Position numbers and translations under genes: made by a program. Positions 7,733 through 17,235 of a DNA stretch of 64,000 nucleotides are shown piece by piece. Location of the stretch: positions 1 through 64,000 of the forward strand of contig NZ_PSTZ01000010.1 of the NCBI RefSeq assembly GCF_002931555.1, given 5' to 3'. A model generated the notes under the pieces. It ran no database searches. It was not told where the DNA came from and worked only from the letters and a program-made list of their open reading frames with translations. How positions within the stretch are numbered: the first letter of the stretch is position 1; the number at the start of each line of letters is the position of its first letter. Origin of the DNA: Pseudoclavibacter sp. RFBB5 (GTDB lineage Bacteria > Actinomycetota > Actinomycetes > Actinomycetales > Microbacteriaceae).

Positions 7733-10700
7733 GGTCGCCTCCCCGTGCTCCCGTGCCGAGCACGTCGTCATCGTCGTCCTCGAAGTCATCGACGGTGAGC
7801 GATGTGACGTCGCGACGCAGCATCCGCTCGCCATCGTCGAAACCGTCGCCGTCCAGGTCGTACCAGGGGCGACCGGTGGTCTTCTCGCGGCGGCGCATAT
7901 CGGCGGCACGCGCCGTGAGGCCCCCGGTCGGGAGGGCAGTGAGGAGGGTCAGCGCGAGCAGGACGCCTTGCACGATGAGCATCCACCGCCCGAGCGTCGT
8001 CCCGGTGTTCGCAGTGTCGAGGGGGCCGGCGACGCTCGGGTCGGTGGGTTCGAGCGTGGGTCCGACCACCTGCCAGAGCGCGCCGAACTCCGTTGCGCCC
8101 GCCGGACGCAGGCCCGGGTTCGCGTCGAGCGAGGACACGAGTCGGCCCTCCATAGTCGCCGCGTCGCTTGAGCCCTCCGGCACGAGCAGGTACGAGATGC
8201 CGAGCGCGTGCAGCTCCTCTGTCGGGCGGAAGAGGGAATCCGAGGCGAAGTTCACGGCCAGTTCAGCCAGGCGCTGGTCACCGGAGGAGAAACCGACGCT
8301 TGTCGTGCGCAGCGTCGATTGCGAGTCGAGGCCGTCACCCGTTCCCCGTTCGAGCCGCACCTCGACCGCGCCACTCGGAAGCGGAACGATGACGAGGGTT
8401 CCCACCTCGTCAGAAGCTCGCCCCTGGGCGTCGACGATCGCTGGAAGGGACCGGCCGTCGCCTGCGCCGACCAGTGCGTCGCCGCGCGCCACCGCAGTTG
8501 CCGGCAGTGCAGCCAGGAGCACCATGCCCGCGATCGTGACGCCGGCGAGGACGTGCGAGGCGCGCGCTCGGATCGCCCCGAGCGTCGCCGCGGCCGCCAC
8601 CACAGCGCCGAGCCACATGAGCGACTGCGCACTGCCCGGCCACAGCGAGATGCTCTCGACGCCGACGTGCGCGAACCCGAGACGGGTTGCCGCCGCGCTG
8701 GTCACGAAGCCGAGGAGGAGGAGCTGGAGACCGAAGAGCGCCGCGCGCCAGTTGCGGCCACCTGGGGCGAGGACCGCGAGAAGGAACAGGGGCGCCACCA
8801 GGACGGCGGCGATGATCGGGGCGAAGGGATACGCCTCGAGCTGTCCACCAGCCCAGCTGGGATCGGCGACGAGCGAGGTGGGGAAGCCGAGGAGCAGCTG
8901 CCACGCATCCGGCGCCGTGCTCGCGAGCGGGACGCCCGGGTCGGCGAACAGGGCCAGCGGCCGCCCTCGGTTCCATTGCGCGACCGCGAGCGGAGCGAAG
9001 AGGACCAGGGTCGGAGCGGCCGTCAGCAGTCGCTGCAGGAACCCACGACCGCCGATCACCAGCCAGACGAGCCAGACGACGGCAAGCGGGACCGCGAGGA
9101 GCGGAGCGGATGCGATCGCGACTGCGGCGAGCAGGCCGGTGGCCGCCGCGCGCGACCAGTTCCGCGAAGCGCTCAGGGCGGAGAAGATCAGCCATGGGAG
9201 GACGAGGTGCGCGATGACCGCCGCGATGCGCCCCTCGGCCAGCGCCACCAGCAGCGGGGGCGCGAGCATCCAGGCGAACGCACCGAAGGCGCGGAGGCCG
9301 GCCCGCTTGGTGAGTCGCGCCACAAGAAGCCAGGCGCCCATCGCGGCCAGCGGGAGGGCGAAGAGCCAGAGCAGCACGATGCTGAGACTCGGGTACCAGA
9401 AGGTGAGGGTGCCGAGCACCGCGAGCACATAGGTGAAGGGGTCTGCCACACCGAAGGCCCCGTCACCCACGTCGCGGACGCCGTACCCCGTCCTCCCCCA
9501 CAGCGCGCCGATCGAGTCGGCGAGGGGAAGGAGTCCGCCACCGGACAGCGTCGTCTGACCGATGAGCGGCAGCGCCAGCCCGAGGCCGAGCAGCGTGGAC
9601 ACGAGCAGCACCCAGAGGCCGCCGGAGCCGACCAGCGAGTACCGCTCGCGCTCCTCGTGCGTGAGCGCACGCAGCTCCTCGCGTTGCAGGCCCAGCGTCT
9701 TCTGGTTCTCCTCGGCGCTCACGAGCAACGGCTCGATGACCGTCCACGACTCGGTGCGGGTCTTCGCGAACTGCGCCCTCGAGCGGGCCGCGCCCGTCTT
9801 GCCGAACGTCACGCGAGCGGCGGACCTGAGCTCTGCGAGGATACGCCGCGGACGCTTCCGAACGAGGTGCCAGACGCCCTTGAGGATGGCGATCGGTATG
9901 AGCAGGAGCCGGAGCACGGCGAACGCGGGCGGCGGGGTCTTCGTGAGACTGCGGTGGACCCTCGCGGTATCGCGCGCCGCCGCGACGGCAGAGGCGCTCA
10001 TCGAGGGGTTCATCGCGGCCGTGCCCGGAGCCTCCGGGTCGCAGGCGACTCGAGCAGACGGGGTCAGGAGCACACGTCCGCCGGCGAGCCACACGCGCGT
10101 GCAGAAGTCGAGCGCATCGTCCACTGCCGGGAGACCGGGGTCGAAACCGTCGAGAGCCAACCACGGTTCACGGCGCACCAGCATCCCACCGGCCGCGACA
10201 CCGAGCACGTCGGAATCCTGATCGAACTGGCCCTGATCGAGCTCGTCCTCGCGAAGGCGCAGGCTCTCACCGTTCTGCAGCATGGACTGGCCGAACTCCA
10301 CGAGCGTCGCGGCGTCGTCGCTGCGCACCAGCTTCGGGCCGGTCACCTCGAGCGACGGATTCCGCTCAGCCGTCGCGAGGAGCTGCTCGAGCGCATCGTG
10401 CTCCGGGGCGTTGTCGGCCGCGAGCAGCCAGAGCCAATCCCCCTCCGAGTGGAGGCCCTGCTCCTCGAGCACGGCAACGGCTTCGGCGACGGCACCGCCG
10501 AAGGTCGTATCGGTCTCCAACGTCAGCAGGATGTCCGGCTCGGACGCCCGCATGATGTCCAGTGTCGAATCCGTCGAGGCCAGATTCACCATCACGACGC
10601 GTTCGGGGAGGCGCGAGGAGCCCTCGAGCGCGGCGATGGTGCGCTCGAGCGCGCGCGACGCATCTCGCGCGACAAGGATTGCGGTGACTCCGGGACGCAT
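7719..10700 (-). CDS. Giant GT2 glycosyltransferase fused to a multi-spanning membrane domain
   Basis: A 993-residue protein. Residues 1-250 form a GT-A domain (VTAILVARDASRALERTI start, acidic AADNAPEHD in place of the usual DxD). A helical linker follows, then about a dozen membrane helices from roughly residue 390 to 770, then an extracytoplasmic part and a last helix near 910. The cytosolic tail carries a calcium-loop-like DLDGDGFDDGE (948-958) and the run DDFEDDDDD. It probably transfers sugar to a lipid- or wall-linked acceptor; the substrate is unknown. TACCAT ends 7 nt before the ATG, suggesting a leaderless message. DUF5719 overlaps its end, and whiB lies upstream in the same orientation. 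Confidence 0.8.
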   Translation of the reverse strand: MRPGVTAILVARDASRALERTIAALEGSSRLPERVVMVNLASTDSTLDIMRASEPDILLTLETDTTFGGAVAEAVAVLEEQGLHSEGDWLWLLAADNAPEHDALEQLLATAERNPSLEVTGPKLVRSDDAATLVEFGQSMLQNGESLRLREDELDQGQFDQDSDVLGVAAGGMLVRREPWLALDGFDPGLPAVDDALDFCTRVWLAGGRVLLTPSARVACDPEAPGTAAMNPSMSASAVAAARDTARVHRSLTKTPPPAFAVLRLLLIPIAILKGVWHLVRKRPRRILAELRSAARVTFGKTGAARSRAQFAKTRTESWTVIEPLLVSAEENQKTLGLQREELRALTHEERERYSLVGSGGLWVLLVSTLLGLGLALPLIGQTTLSGGGLLPLADSIGALWGRTGYGVRDVGDGAFGVADPFTYVLAVLGTLTFWYPSLSIVLLWLFALPLAAMGAWLLVARLTKRAGLRAFGAFAWMLAPPLLVALAEGRIAAVIAHLVLPWLIFSALSASRNWSRAAATGLLAAVAIASAPLLAVPLAVVWLVWLVIGGRGFLQRLLTAAPTLVLFAPLAVAQWNRGRPLALFADPGVPLASTAPDAWQLLLGFPTSLVADPSWAGGQLEAYPFAPIIAAVLVAPLFLLAVLAPGGRNWRAALFGLQLLLLGFVTSAAATRLGFAHVGVESISLWPGSAQSLMWLGAVVAAAATLGAIRARASHVLAGVTIAGMVLLAALPATAVARGDALVGAGDGRSLPAIVDAQGRASDEVGTLVIVPLPSGAVEVRLERGTGDGLDSQSTLRTTSVGFSSGDQRLAELAVNFASDSLFRPTEELHALGISYLLVPEGSSDAATMEGRLVSSLDANPGLRPAGATEFGALWQVVGPTLEPTDPSVAGPLDTANTGTTLGRWMLIVQGVLLALTLLTALPTGGLTARAADMRRREKTTGRPWYDLDGDGFDDGERMLRRDVTSLTVDDFEDDDDDVLGTGARGGDHDAR

Positions 10701-10827
10701 TGAACGAATGGTATTCGGGTCCCCCGGCCGATCTCGCATTGGGGGCGGCAAGCCGCGACACGCGTCGACGGCGCACTGGCTCGTCTCCCGCTCATGCATC
10801 CGGCTCCCCCGCTCATGGATGCACGAA

Positions 10828-10860
10828 GGGCCCCGCCCGACCGGAGTCGAGACGGGGCCC
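10828..10860 (-). terminator. Hairpin terminator after whiB
   Basis: Perfect 8-bp GC stem (10828-10835 with 10853-10860, GGGCCCCG/CGGGGCCC) in the 239-nt gap between the whiB stop and the glycosyltransferase start. The rest of the gap shows no gene; its left end holds the glycosyltransferase promoter. Confidence 0.6.
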
Positions 10861-10939
10861 CGCCTGCTCGCGCGCTCTCACCCGAGACTGACTGGCCAAG
10901 ACGATGCGGCCCGGGCCTGACGCCCGTGGCCCGCGCCGC

Positions 10940-11257
10940 TCAGGCTTGCTTGCGGAGCTTGCGCCGCTCCCGTTCGCTCAGCCCACCCCAGATGCCGAAG
11001 CGCTCATCGTTGGAGAGCGCGTACTCGAGGCAGTCGCTCCGGACCTCGCAGGAATCGCAGATGCGCTTCGCGTCGCGCGTCGAGCCGCCCTTCTCCGGGA
11101 AGAAGGCTTCGGGGTCGACCTGCGCGCACAGCGCGTCTGCCTGCCAGGCGAGCGGGTTGTCGTCTCCGACATTCCTGCGGACTCCTGGGACGCCGAGGAC
11201 GACCGGGTCGACATACCAGTCTTCGGGAACCGAGGGGTTCCTCCCTGGAATTGCCAT
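10940..11257 (-). CDS. whiB2: WhiB-family [4Fe-4S] transcription regulator (WhiB2/WhmD-like)
   Basis: A 105-residue iron-sulfur regulator. Four cysteines (44, 67, 70, 76) in the C-X22-C-X2-C-X5-C arrangement bind the cluster; the turn GIWGG (88-92) and the basic tail SERERRKLRKQ form the DNA-contacting end. The position beside manA/manB and DUF3499 matches WhiB2 of mycobacteria, which is tied to septation and cell division, so the symbol is assigned by synteny as well as sequence. The ATG has a GGGGAG ribosome site. The promoter carries a palindrome over the -10 box. Confidence 0.9.
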   Translation of the reverse strand: MAIPGRNPSVPEDWYVDPVVLGVPGVRRNVGDDNPLAWQADALCAQVDPEAFFPEKGGSTRDAKRICDSCEVRSDCLEYALSNDERFGIWGGLSERERRKLRKQA

Positions 11258-11307
11258 ATCACGTTCTCCCCACGTTGCTTGCGGGCACCTGCCCGCGCGT
11301 CGGAATC

Positions 11308-11337
11308 ATTACATCGTTGTAATTCACCCCGCGTCAA
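11308..11337 (-). promoter_or_regulatory. whiB promoter with palindrome over the -10 box
   Basis: On the minus strand TTGACG (11332-11337) and TGTAAT (11308-11313) are 18 nt apart. The -10 box is half of the inverted repeat ATTACA-tcgt-TGTAAT (11308-11323), a plausible operator. The remaining part of the gap up to the manA stop at 11475 holds no gene. Confidence 0.6.
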
Positions 11338-11474
11338 GTCGGAAGCCCTCAACACTAAGCCCGGTCTTGAGACTTTTCGGAGAAGCCGCGCGGGATTCGC
11401 GACGGCGTGTCGCCGAGGATCCCCTGAGGGACCAGGAAACGGCGCGTCGGAATGCCCGCGCCGGAAATTCCCAG

Positions 11475-12806
11475 CTAGTCGGCGTGTCGCATCGGCACCG
11501 TGTCGCGCCTGTCGAGCCCCGGACCCGCCGCGAAGAGGTCGACCGAGCCGATCACTCGCACCGGCAGCTCGTCCGGGGTCACGAAGACAGACTCGCCCGC
11601 CGAGATGGAGGCAGTCGTCTTGGCTCCCTCGAGACGGGCCTCCCCCTCGAGGCAGAGCAGCATCGTGGGCCCATCGAGGTGGATGGTCTTGACCGTGTCG
11701 ACAGGACTCGGAACAACCCGCACGAGGCGGAAGTCGGGGATCTCGGGCCGATACTCCTCGACACCGTCCTGGATGCGCGTCGCCGCGATGTACGGCGGGG
11801 GCACCGGCGCGAAGTCCAGCCGTGCGAGCAGCTCGGGAATATCGATGTGCTTGGGCGTGAGCCCGCCACGCAGCACGTTGTCGGACGCCGCCATGATCTC
11901 GATGCCGAGCCCGCGGACGTAGGCGTGCATGTTCCCGGCCGGCAGGAAGATAGCCTCACCACGACGGATGGTGATGTGGTTGAGCAGGAGCGCGAGCGCG
12001 ATCCCGGGGTCACCCGCGTACATGCGCGCGAGCGTCGCGATGATGCCGCGCTCACGAGCGAAGCGCTCGGCCTGGTCACCGGCCTCGTCGCCCGCGAGCG
12101 CGACCCGGGACACGGCGGCGACGAGTTCATCAACCGCCTCGCCACCCTCGAGGAGCCAGGTGACGAGTTCCCGGAGATCCTCGCCGGTGGCGAGCGAGCG
12201 GACCCGAGCGCTGAAGTCTGCAAGCGCCGCGCGCCCAGCTCCCGGCTGCTCTTGATCTGCATCCGCCCGCTGGGCGAAGTCGCCGACCACGGCGGCGACC
12301 TCACCGAAATCGCGGAAGCCGGCGAGGGCATCCATCGTCTCGCTCAGCGCGAGGAGCATCTCGGGTTTGTGGAGCGGGTCCTTGTAGTTGCGCTCCGGCG
12401 CGCTGAGGGGGATGCCGGACGAGTTCTCTCGATCGAACCCGCGACGGGCATCCGCCAGCGTCGGGTGCACCTGCAGCGACAACGGTGCCGCCGCCGAGAG
12501 GACCTTCAGTAGGTACGGGAGCCCCGGCCCATCGCCCTCCCGCAGGCCCATGGCGTACCGCCCGAGCGTGGCCACCGGCTCCTGCGCGATCCAGGCGTCG
12601 AGCGTCGTCGCCCCACCCGCCAGTTCGGGGTCGACGATTCGACTCGGCGCCCCAGGATGCGCACCGAGCCAGAGCTCGGCTTGCGGCACCCCGTCCCAGT
12701 CCGCGTCGTCGAGGGTGCAGGCACCGGTCGTGCCGAGGAGCTGCGAGATCGATCCCGGGGCACCCCAGGCGTAGTCGCGGGGCGCATTCTTCAGTGGCAG
12801 AAACAT
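11475..12806 (-). CDS. manA: Type I mannose-6-phosphate isomerase
   Basis: A 443-residue cupin-type zinc enzyme that interconverts fructose-6-phosphate and mannose-6-phosphate, the entry step to GDP-mannose. The zinc ligands are recognisable: Gln112 and His114 in LQVHPT, Glu149 in HKPEM, and His294 in GNMHAY; the active-site Arg is in DNVLRGGLTPKH (about 313). Length is normal for the actinobacterial form. The start is supported by TAGCCT ending 7 nt before the ATG; a longer frame would intrude into the neighbouring gene. It works just upstream of ManB in the pathway. Confidence 0.95.
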   Translation of the reverse strand: MFLPLKNAPRDYAWGAPGSISQLLGTTGACTLDDADWDGVPQAELWLGAHPGAPSRIVDPELAGGATTLDAWIAQEPVATLGRYAMGLREGDGPGLPYLLKVLSAAAPLSLQVHPTLADARRGFDRENSSGIPLSAPERNYKDPLHKPEMLLALSETMDALAGFRDFGEVAAVVGDFAQRADADQEQPGAGRAALADFSARVRSLATGEDLRELVTWLLEGGEAVDELVAAVSRVALAGDEAGDQAERFARERGIIATLARMYAGDPGIALALLLNHITIRRGEAIFLPAGNMHAYVRGLGIEIMAASDNVLRGGLTPKHIDIPELLARLDFAPVPPPYIAATRIQDGVEEYRPEIPDFRLVRVVPSPVDTVKTIHLDGPTMLLCLEGEARLEGAKTTASISAGESVFVTPDELPVRVIGSVDLFAAGPGLDRRDTVPMRHAD

Positions 12807-13035
12807 CACGCGAAGGCTACCGAATCTCTGTCCGCCTGTGGGAGAGGTGCGACGAACTGCATGGCAGATACAAGGGTGCGCACCCAGCTCGCGTTCGACT
12901 TCATGGTTTCCACCAACCCGGTGGCGCACCCGGCTCACCTCTTCGTAAGCTCGCGGAGCGCTCGATTCGTCGCCGGAGGCAACGCCGCCACGGCCTCGCA
13001 GCGCCCCACCCCGCTCGACCAGGAACAGGACGGTC

Positions 13036-14223
13036 ATGGACGACAACGAGTTTCAGCTGCTGCCAGGCGACTTCACCGGGCTCGAAGCCGAGCTCTCTCC
13101 AGAGGAGAAGGGCCTGATCTCGAACCTCCGCGACTACCTCGAGCGCGACGTGCGCCCCGTGATCGACGCGCACTGGGAGGCCGCGACCTTCCCGCGCGAG
13201 ATCGTCCAGGGCCTCGCCGCGGCCGGCGTCGTCGGCCTCGCCTTCGAGGAGACCAGACGATTCGAGAACTCTGCGGTCTTCCGCGGGTGGACTGCCCTCG
13301 AGCTCGCTCGCGTCGATGCGAGCGTCGCGACCTACGTCGGCGTGCAGAACGGCCTGGCCCTTGGCGCCATCGGCCTCTGCGGTTCCGTCGCCCAGCGTGA
13401 ACGCTGGCTCCCCGCGCTGGCGTCCGGGGAGATCGTCGGCGCCTTCGGACTCACCGAGCCCGGTTCCGGCAGCGACTCCGCCAGGGGGCTCACGACGACC
13501 GCCGAGCTCGTCGGCGACGAGTGGGTGCTCAACGGCGCGAAGCGCTGGATCGGGAACGCGACCTTCGCGGACATCGTCGTGATCTGGGCCAAGGATGTGG
13601 CGGACGGGCAGGTGAAGGGCTTCGTGGTCGACACCTCCCTTCCCGGCTTCACCGCGACGAAGATCGAGCGGAAGGTGTCGCTCCGCATCGTGCAGAACGC
13701 CGACATCACCCTCGACGGCGTGCGCGTGCCCGCCGACGCGAAGCTCGAGCATGCCAACTCGTTCAAGGACACGGCCCGTGTGCTGCGCAAGACCAGGGCC
13801 GAGGTCGCATGGCTCGCGACGGGCATCGCCGTCGGCGCCTACGAGACCGCGCTCGCCTACGCGAAGGACCGGCTCCAGTTCGGCGCCCCCATCGCGGCAC
13901 GACAGCTCATCCAGGAGCGCCTCGTCGACGCGCTCGGACTCATCACCGCGAGCATCACGCTGTGCGTTCGGGTGTCGCAGCTCGACGATGACGACGCCCA
14001 GCGCGACGAGCACTCGGCGCTCGCGAAGGCCGTGGCCACGGGAAACATGCGACAGGTCGTCGCCCTCGCGCGGGAGGTGTGCGGAGGCAACGGCATCGTC
14101 GCCGACTACGGTGTCGGCCGGTTCTTCGCGGATGCGGAGGCCATCTACTCGTACGAGGGAACCAGGGAGATGAACACCCTCATCGTCGGCAGGTCGATCA
14201 CGGGCCACGCGGCGTTCGTGTGA
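13036..14223 (+). CDS. Acyl-CoA dehydrogenase, glutaryl-CoA dehydrogenase-like
   Basis: A 395-residue FAD enzyme of the acyl-CoA dehydrogenase family. The FAD/substrate signature FGLTEPGSGSD is at about 137-147, and the C-terminal YSYEGTREMN carries the catalytic base (about Glu374) in the position used by glutaryl-CoA dehydrogenases. The ending VGRSITGHAAF also fits that subgroup. Substrate cannot be settled without an arginine-pocket comparison. It has an AGGACGG ribosome site, and TAAGCT at 12946-12951 may be its -10 box. The 229-nt gap before it, up to manA, contains nothing else recognisable. Mycobacteria also carry an acyl-CoA dehydrogenase (fadE25) near this conserved region. Confidence 0.88.
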   Translation: MDDNEFQLLPGDFTGLEAELSPEEKGLISNLRDYLERDVRPVIDAHWEAATFPREIVQGLAAAGVVGLAFEETRRFENSAVFRGWTALELARVDASVATYVGVQNGLALGAIGLCGSVAQRERWLPALASGEIVGAFGLTEPGSGSDSARGLTTTAELVGDEWVLNGAKRWIGNATFADIVVIWAKDVADGQVKGFVVDTSLPGFTATKIERKVSLRIVQNADITLDGVRVPADAKLEHANSFKDTARVLRKTRAEVAWLATGIAVGAYETALAYAKDRLQFGAPIAARQLIQERLVDALGLITASITLCVRVSQLDDDDAQRDEHSALAKAVATGNMRQVVALAREVCGGNGIVADYGVGRFFADAEAIYSYEGTREMNTLIVGRSITGHAAFV

Positions 14224-14283
14224 GCGGCGCCGGCCGTCGCGCGGCCCAGGCTTCCAGCGGACCAGCACCGATCAGGTCCGCGA

Positions 14284-15774
14284 GTGAGCGAGAATAGGCC
14301 GGTGAGCTCCACCCGAATCCCCGCAGACTCCATCGCGACCGAACGCGCCCCATGGCGTCGATTCGTGTCCCGGGTACCGGGGAGCCCCGGGCTCACCGCC
14401 TTCGCGACGTTCACGTTCTTCACGGCCTTCGCCGGCGACTTCTGGCGCAACCTGCTCACCTGGTACGGCTTCGGCGTCGTCGTCGCGATCATCATCGGCA
14501 TCTCGATCTGGCTCCTCGCCAGCAAGAAGCCCCTCCCGAAGATCATGCATCTCCCGTCGGCGCTGGTCGCCTTCGTCGTCTGGTGCGCCTTCTCCATCAT
14601 CTGGTCCGCCTACCGACCCGAGTCGCTCCTCGGCTTCGGCATCCAGCTCGTGACGGTGATCGTCGCCCTCGCCCTCGCCGTCTCGCTCACGAAGCCGCAG
14701 TTCCTGCGCGCCTTCAGCGCGGCCATGCGCTGGATCCTCGGCCTCTCGCTCGCGTTCGAGGTCCTCGTCGCCATCTTCTTCCCCGGCGGCGTGCTGCCCC
14801 TCGCCCTCCTCATCCCCGGTCAGCTCGAGCGCGTCTCCGGCATCCCCGGAGCCACCGCCGAGACCGTGCCGGCCGCGTTCCTGTGGAGCCAGGGGCACAT
14901 CTTCGCGGGCAGCGCCATCCAGGGCATCCTCGGCAACCGCAACCTGCTCGCCATGGCCGCGCTCCTGTGCGTCATCGCCGTCGCCGTGCAGTGGTACGCC
15001 AAGCAGATGAAGCGGTGGCCGGCGATCACGTGGATCGCGCTCGGCCTGGTCGCGATCCTCCTCTGCAAGTCGGCGACCGTCTTCGTGGGGTGCGCCGTCG
15101 TGCTCCTGGCCGTGGCCCTCGTCTTCATCGCACGCCCGCTCAGCAACGCGCAACGGTGGGGCATGTACGGCGCGGTCTTCGCCATCATGCTCGTCGTCGG
15201 CTGGATCGTGCTCCAGTTCAACACGCAGCTCTTCGGCCTCATCAACCGCTCGAGCGACATGTCGGGCCGCGGCGACATCTGGGCCGAGGTCGGTCGGCTC
15301 GGCAGCGAGCACTGGCTCACCGGCATGGGGTGGATCAGCTACTGGGCCCCGTGGGTGGAGCCGTTCAAGGGACTCCTCGTCGTCGACGGGGTGCACTTCC
15401 TGCAGGCCCACAACGCCTACCTCGACGTGTGGATGCAGACGGGCGTCATCGGTGCGTTCTTCTTCGTCGGCATCGTGCTCTCGACCCTCATCCGCACCTG
15501 GTGGCTGGCCGTCGACCGCCCGCAGACCGACGCCAGCGGACCCCGCGACTTCCCGCCGACGGCCATGCTCGCGTTCCTGCTCATGGTCGCCCTCGCGGTG
15601 CAGTCGCTGACCGAGTCGCGCCTCCTCGTCGAGGGGAACTGGCTGCTGCTCTGCTACCTGGCGATCTACTCGAAGCTGCGCATCCAAGACCTCCCCGCGC
15701 TGCCGAGGCGCACCATCTCGACCAAGACGGGGCCCCTGCCGATCGTCGAGCGCAACAAGCTCGAGGGCGTCTGA
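14284..15774 (+). CDS. O-antigen ligase/polymerase-like membrane protein (Wzy/WaaL superfamily)
   Basis: A 496-residue protein with about twelve membrane helices and one large external loop (roughly residues 300-390) that contains the family signature QAHNAYLDVWMQTGVIGA near 377-394 and Arg/Asp residues in MSGRGDIW. Such proteins polymerise or ligate lipid-linked glycans outside the membrane. It opens the polysaccharide island. A GTG start is assumed at 14284; a second GTG at 14302 is equally possible, as neither has a good ribosome site. It converges on the next gene with only 13 nt between the stops. Confidence 0.82.
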   Translation: MSENRPVSSTRIPADSIATERAPWRRFVSRVPGSPGLTAFATFTFFTAFAGDFWRNLLTWYGFGVVVAIIIGISIWLLASKKPLPKIMHLPSALVAFVVWCAFSIIWSAYRPESLLGFGIQLVTVIVALALAVSLTKPQFLRAFSAAMRWILGLSLAFEVLVAIFFPGGVLPLALLIPGQLERVSGIPGATAETVPAAFLWSQGHIFAGSAIQGILGNRNLLAMAALLCVIAVAVQWYAKQMKRWPAITWIALGLVAILLCKSATVFVGCAVVLLAVALVFIARPLSNAQRWGMYGAVFAIMLVVGWIVLQFNTQLFGLINRSSDMSGRGDIWAEVGRLGSEHWLTGMGWISYWAPWVEPFKGLLVVDGVHFLQAHNAYLDVWMQTGVIGAFFFVGIVLSTLIRTWWLAVDRPQTDASGPRDFPPTAMLAFLLMVALAVQSLTESRLLVEGNWLLLCYLAIYSKLRIQDLPALPRRTISTKTGPLPIVERNKLEGV

Positions 15775-15787
15775 CGCTTCTCCTCCG

Positions 15788-17155
15788 CTACTTCCCGGCG
15801 TCGCGGAGCAGGTCGTCGCAGGCGAGCACGAAGGACTTGCCGGGCGCGACGGCGAAGACGCGCTCGCCCTCCGGCTCGCCGACACAGGTTGCGACCGCAT
15901 CGCGGTACTGCGCCGACCAGGCAGGAACGGCGCGGCGATCATCCGGCACGGTCGCCCACTGCGACACCACCGCGGCCCCGACGGCGAGCAGGAGAGCCGC
16001 GGCGGCCAAGCGCGCAGCGCGCGGGGCTCGCACTCCCCAGCGCTCGACGATCGCGGACGCCGCGAGCGGGAAGCTCGCGAGCGCGAAGATCGCTGCGGCG
16101 GCCCCGTAGCGGATGTCGATCTGCGCAGTCAGCCAGTCACCACCCTCGAACCGGGCGAACTGGAAGATCGTCAGCGGGTTGACGAGGAGCGTGCCACCGA
16201 ATGCCGCAGCCGAGACCAGCAGCAGCGCGGCTAGGGCCACGCGCTCCGGTCGCCGCCCGATCGCCATCACGAGCCCCACCGCGAGCGCGAAGGGCACGAA
16301 GGCCAGCACCAGGATGCCCGCCCCCTGGCTCGCGAGCGCCACCGCGTTCGACTCGGTGTCGCCGCTCCAGACGGGAAGCAATGCCGTCGCGCCCCAGCCG
16401 ACGAGCACATCGGCGACGGAGATGGGCCCATGTGGGGCGTTGAACTGAGGCCGGGGGGCGAGCAGCCACGTCACGAGCTGAGGCAGGACGCCCAGGAGGG
16501 CGCCGGTGAGCAGGAGCCACACCGCTTTGCCGCGATCCCAGAGGAGGCGAAGCAGCAGGATGGGCAGCGCGACGATTGCCTGGACCTCCGTCAGGAGGCA
16601 GACGAGGACAACAGCGGCCCAGAACCCCCGCTCCGCCCTGGACACGTCGCTTCGGGAGACGAAGATCCACACCACCAGCCACAGGCAGTACGTGTGCAGG
16701 TTCGCGAGGTCGCCGAGCACCTCGCGGCTGATGAGCGGCACGAACACGGGAACGAGGGCGACCGCGACGCGCGCAGGCAGCCACGTGACGATTCCCCTGG
16801 CCAGGCGGAACGTGCCGGCGCAGACCAGGGCGGTCGCCAGGAGGCTCAGGAACGAGACCGCCACACCGAAGTTGTCGCGCGGGAAGAGCTCCGCGGCGAC
16901 GATCGTGAACACCCGAGGCAGGAAATGCTGGTAGCCGGCGTACGGGTGGAACAGCGTGGCGAGGCTGCCGAGCTCGATCTGCTCGCGCAGGAACGTATCG
17001 CCGTCCTCCGCCCAGAGCACTCCGTGCGCCCCGGCCGGCACCCGGAACCACGCCAGCACGAGGGCCACGGCGAAGACACCGGCCACCCAGGCGGACTCGC
17101 GGTGCGGAGCGAGTCGCCACCGTTCCGACTCGGAACCGACTGCTCGCGCGCTCAT
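15788..17155 (-). CDS. GT-C-type multi-spanning membrane protein, copy 1
   Basis: A 455-residue protein with about ten to eleven membrane helices. The first external loop carries WAEDGDTFLREQIELG and then HPYAGYQHFLPR; the acidic pair after helix 1 is the usual place of the catalytic motif in GT-C glycosyltransferases using polyprenyl-phosphate sugars. It is a clear paralogue of the protein at 19286-20668, sharing both motifs plus LHTYCLWL, LLTEVQA and RYGAAAA. No characterised relative is recognised, so function is inferred. TAGCAT ends 6 nt before the ATG, suggesting a leaderless transcript. Confidence 0.78.
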   Translation of the reverse strand: MSARAVGSESERWRLAPHRESAWVAGVFAVALVLAWFRVPAGAHGVLWAEDGDTFLREQIELGSLATLFHPYAGYQHFLPRVFTIVAAELFPRDNFGVAVSFLSLLATALVCAGTFRLARGIVTWLPARVAVALVPVFVPLISREVLGDLANLHTYCLWLVVWIFVSRSDVSRAERGFWAAVVLVCLLTEVQAIVALPILLLRLLWDRGKAVWLLLTGALLGVLPQLVTWLLAPRPQFNAPHGPISVADVLVGWGATALLPVWSGDTESNAVALASQGAGILVLAFVPFALAVGLVMAIGRRPERVALAALLLVSAAAFGGTLLVNPLTIFQFARFEGGDWLTAQIDIRYGAAAAIFALASFPLAASAIVERWGVRAPRAARLAAAALLLAVGAAVVSQWATVPDDRRAVPAWSAQYRDAVATCVGEPEGERVFAVAPGKSFVLACDDLLRDAGK

Positions 17156-17161
17156 CCGTCG

Positions 17162-17228
17162 ATGCTATCCGCCGCCGAGCCGACCCCGCGGCGAGGGAGA
17201 CGAACAAGGGAGTCACCGGCGATATGCT
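17162..17228. promoter_or_regulatory. Divergent leaderless promoter pair
   Basis: Minus-strand TAGCAT (17162-17167) ends 6 nt before the ATG of the GT-C copy 1 gene; plus-strand TATGCT (17223-17228) ends 7 nt before the ATG at 17236. The 55 nt between them hold no clear -35 box or repeat. Confidence 0.5.
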
Positions 17229-17235
17229 CGTGGCC

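Noticed and set aside
14272-15942. 556-residue minus-strand frame over the ligase-like gene
   Set aside because: Composition is Asp/Glu/Arg/Gly-rich nonsense typical of antisense high-GC frames; the plus-strand gene has clear membrane helices and family motifs.
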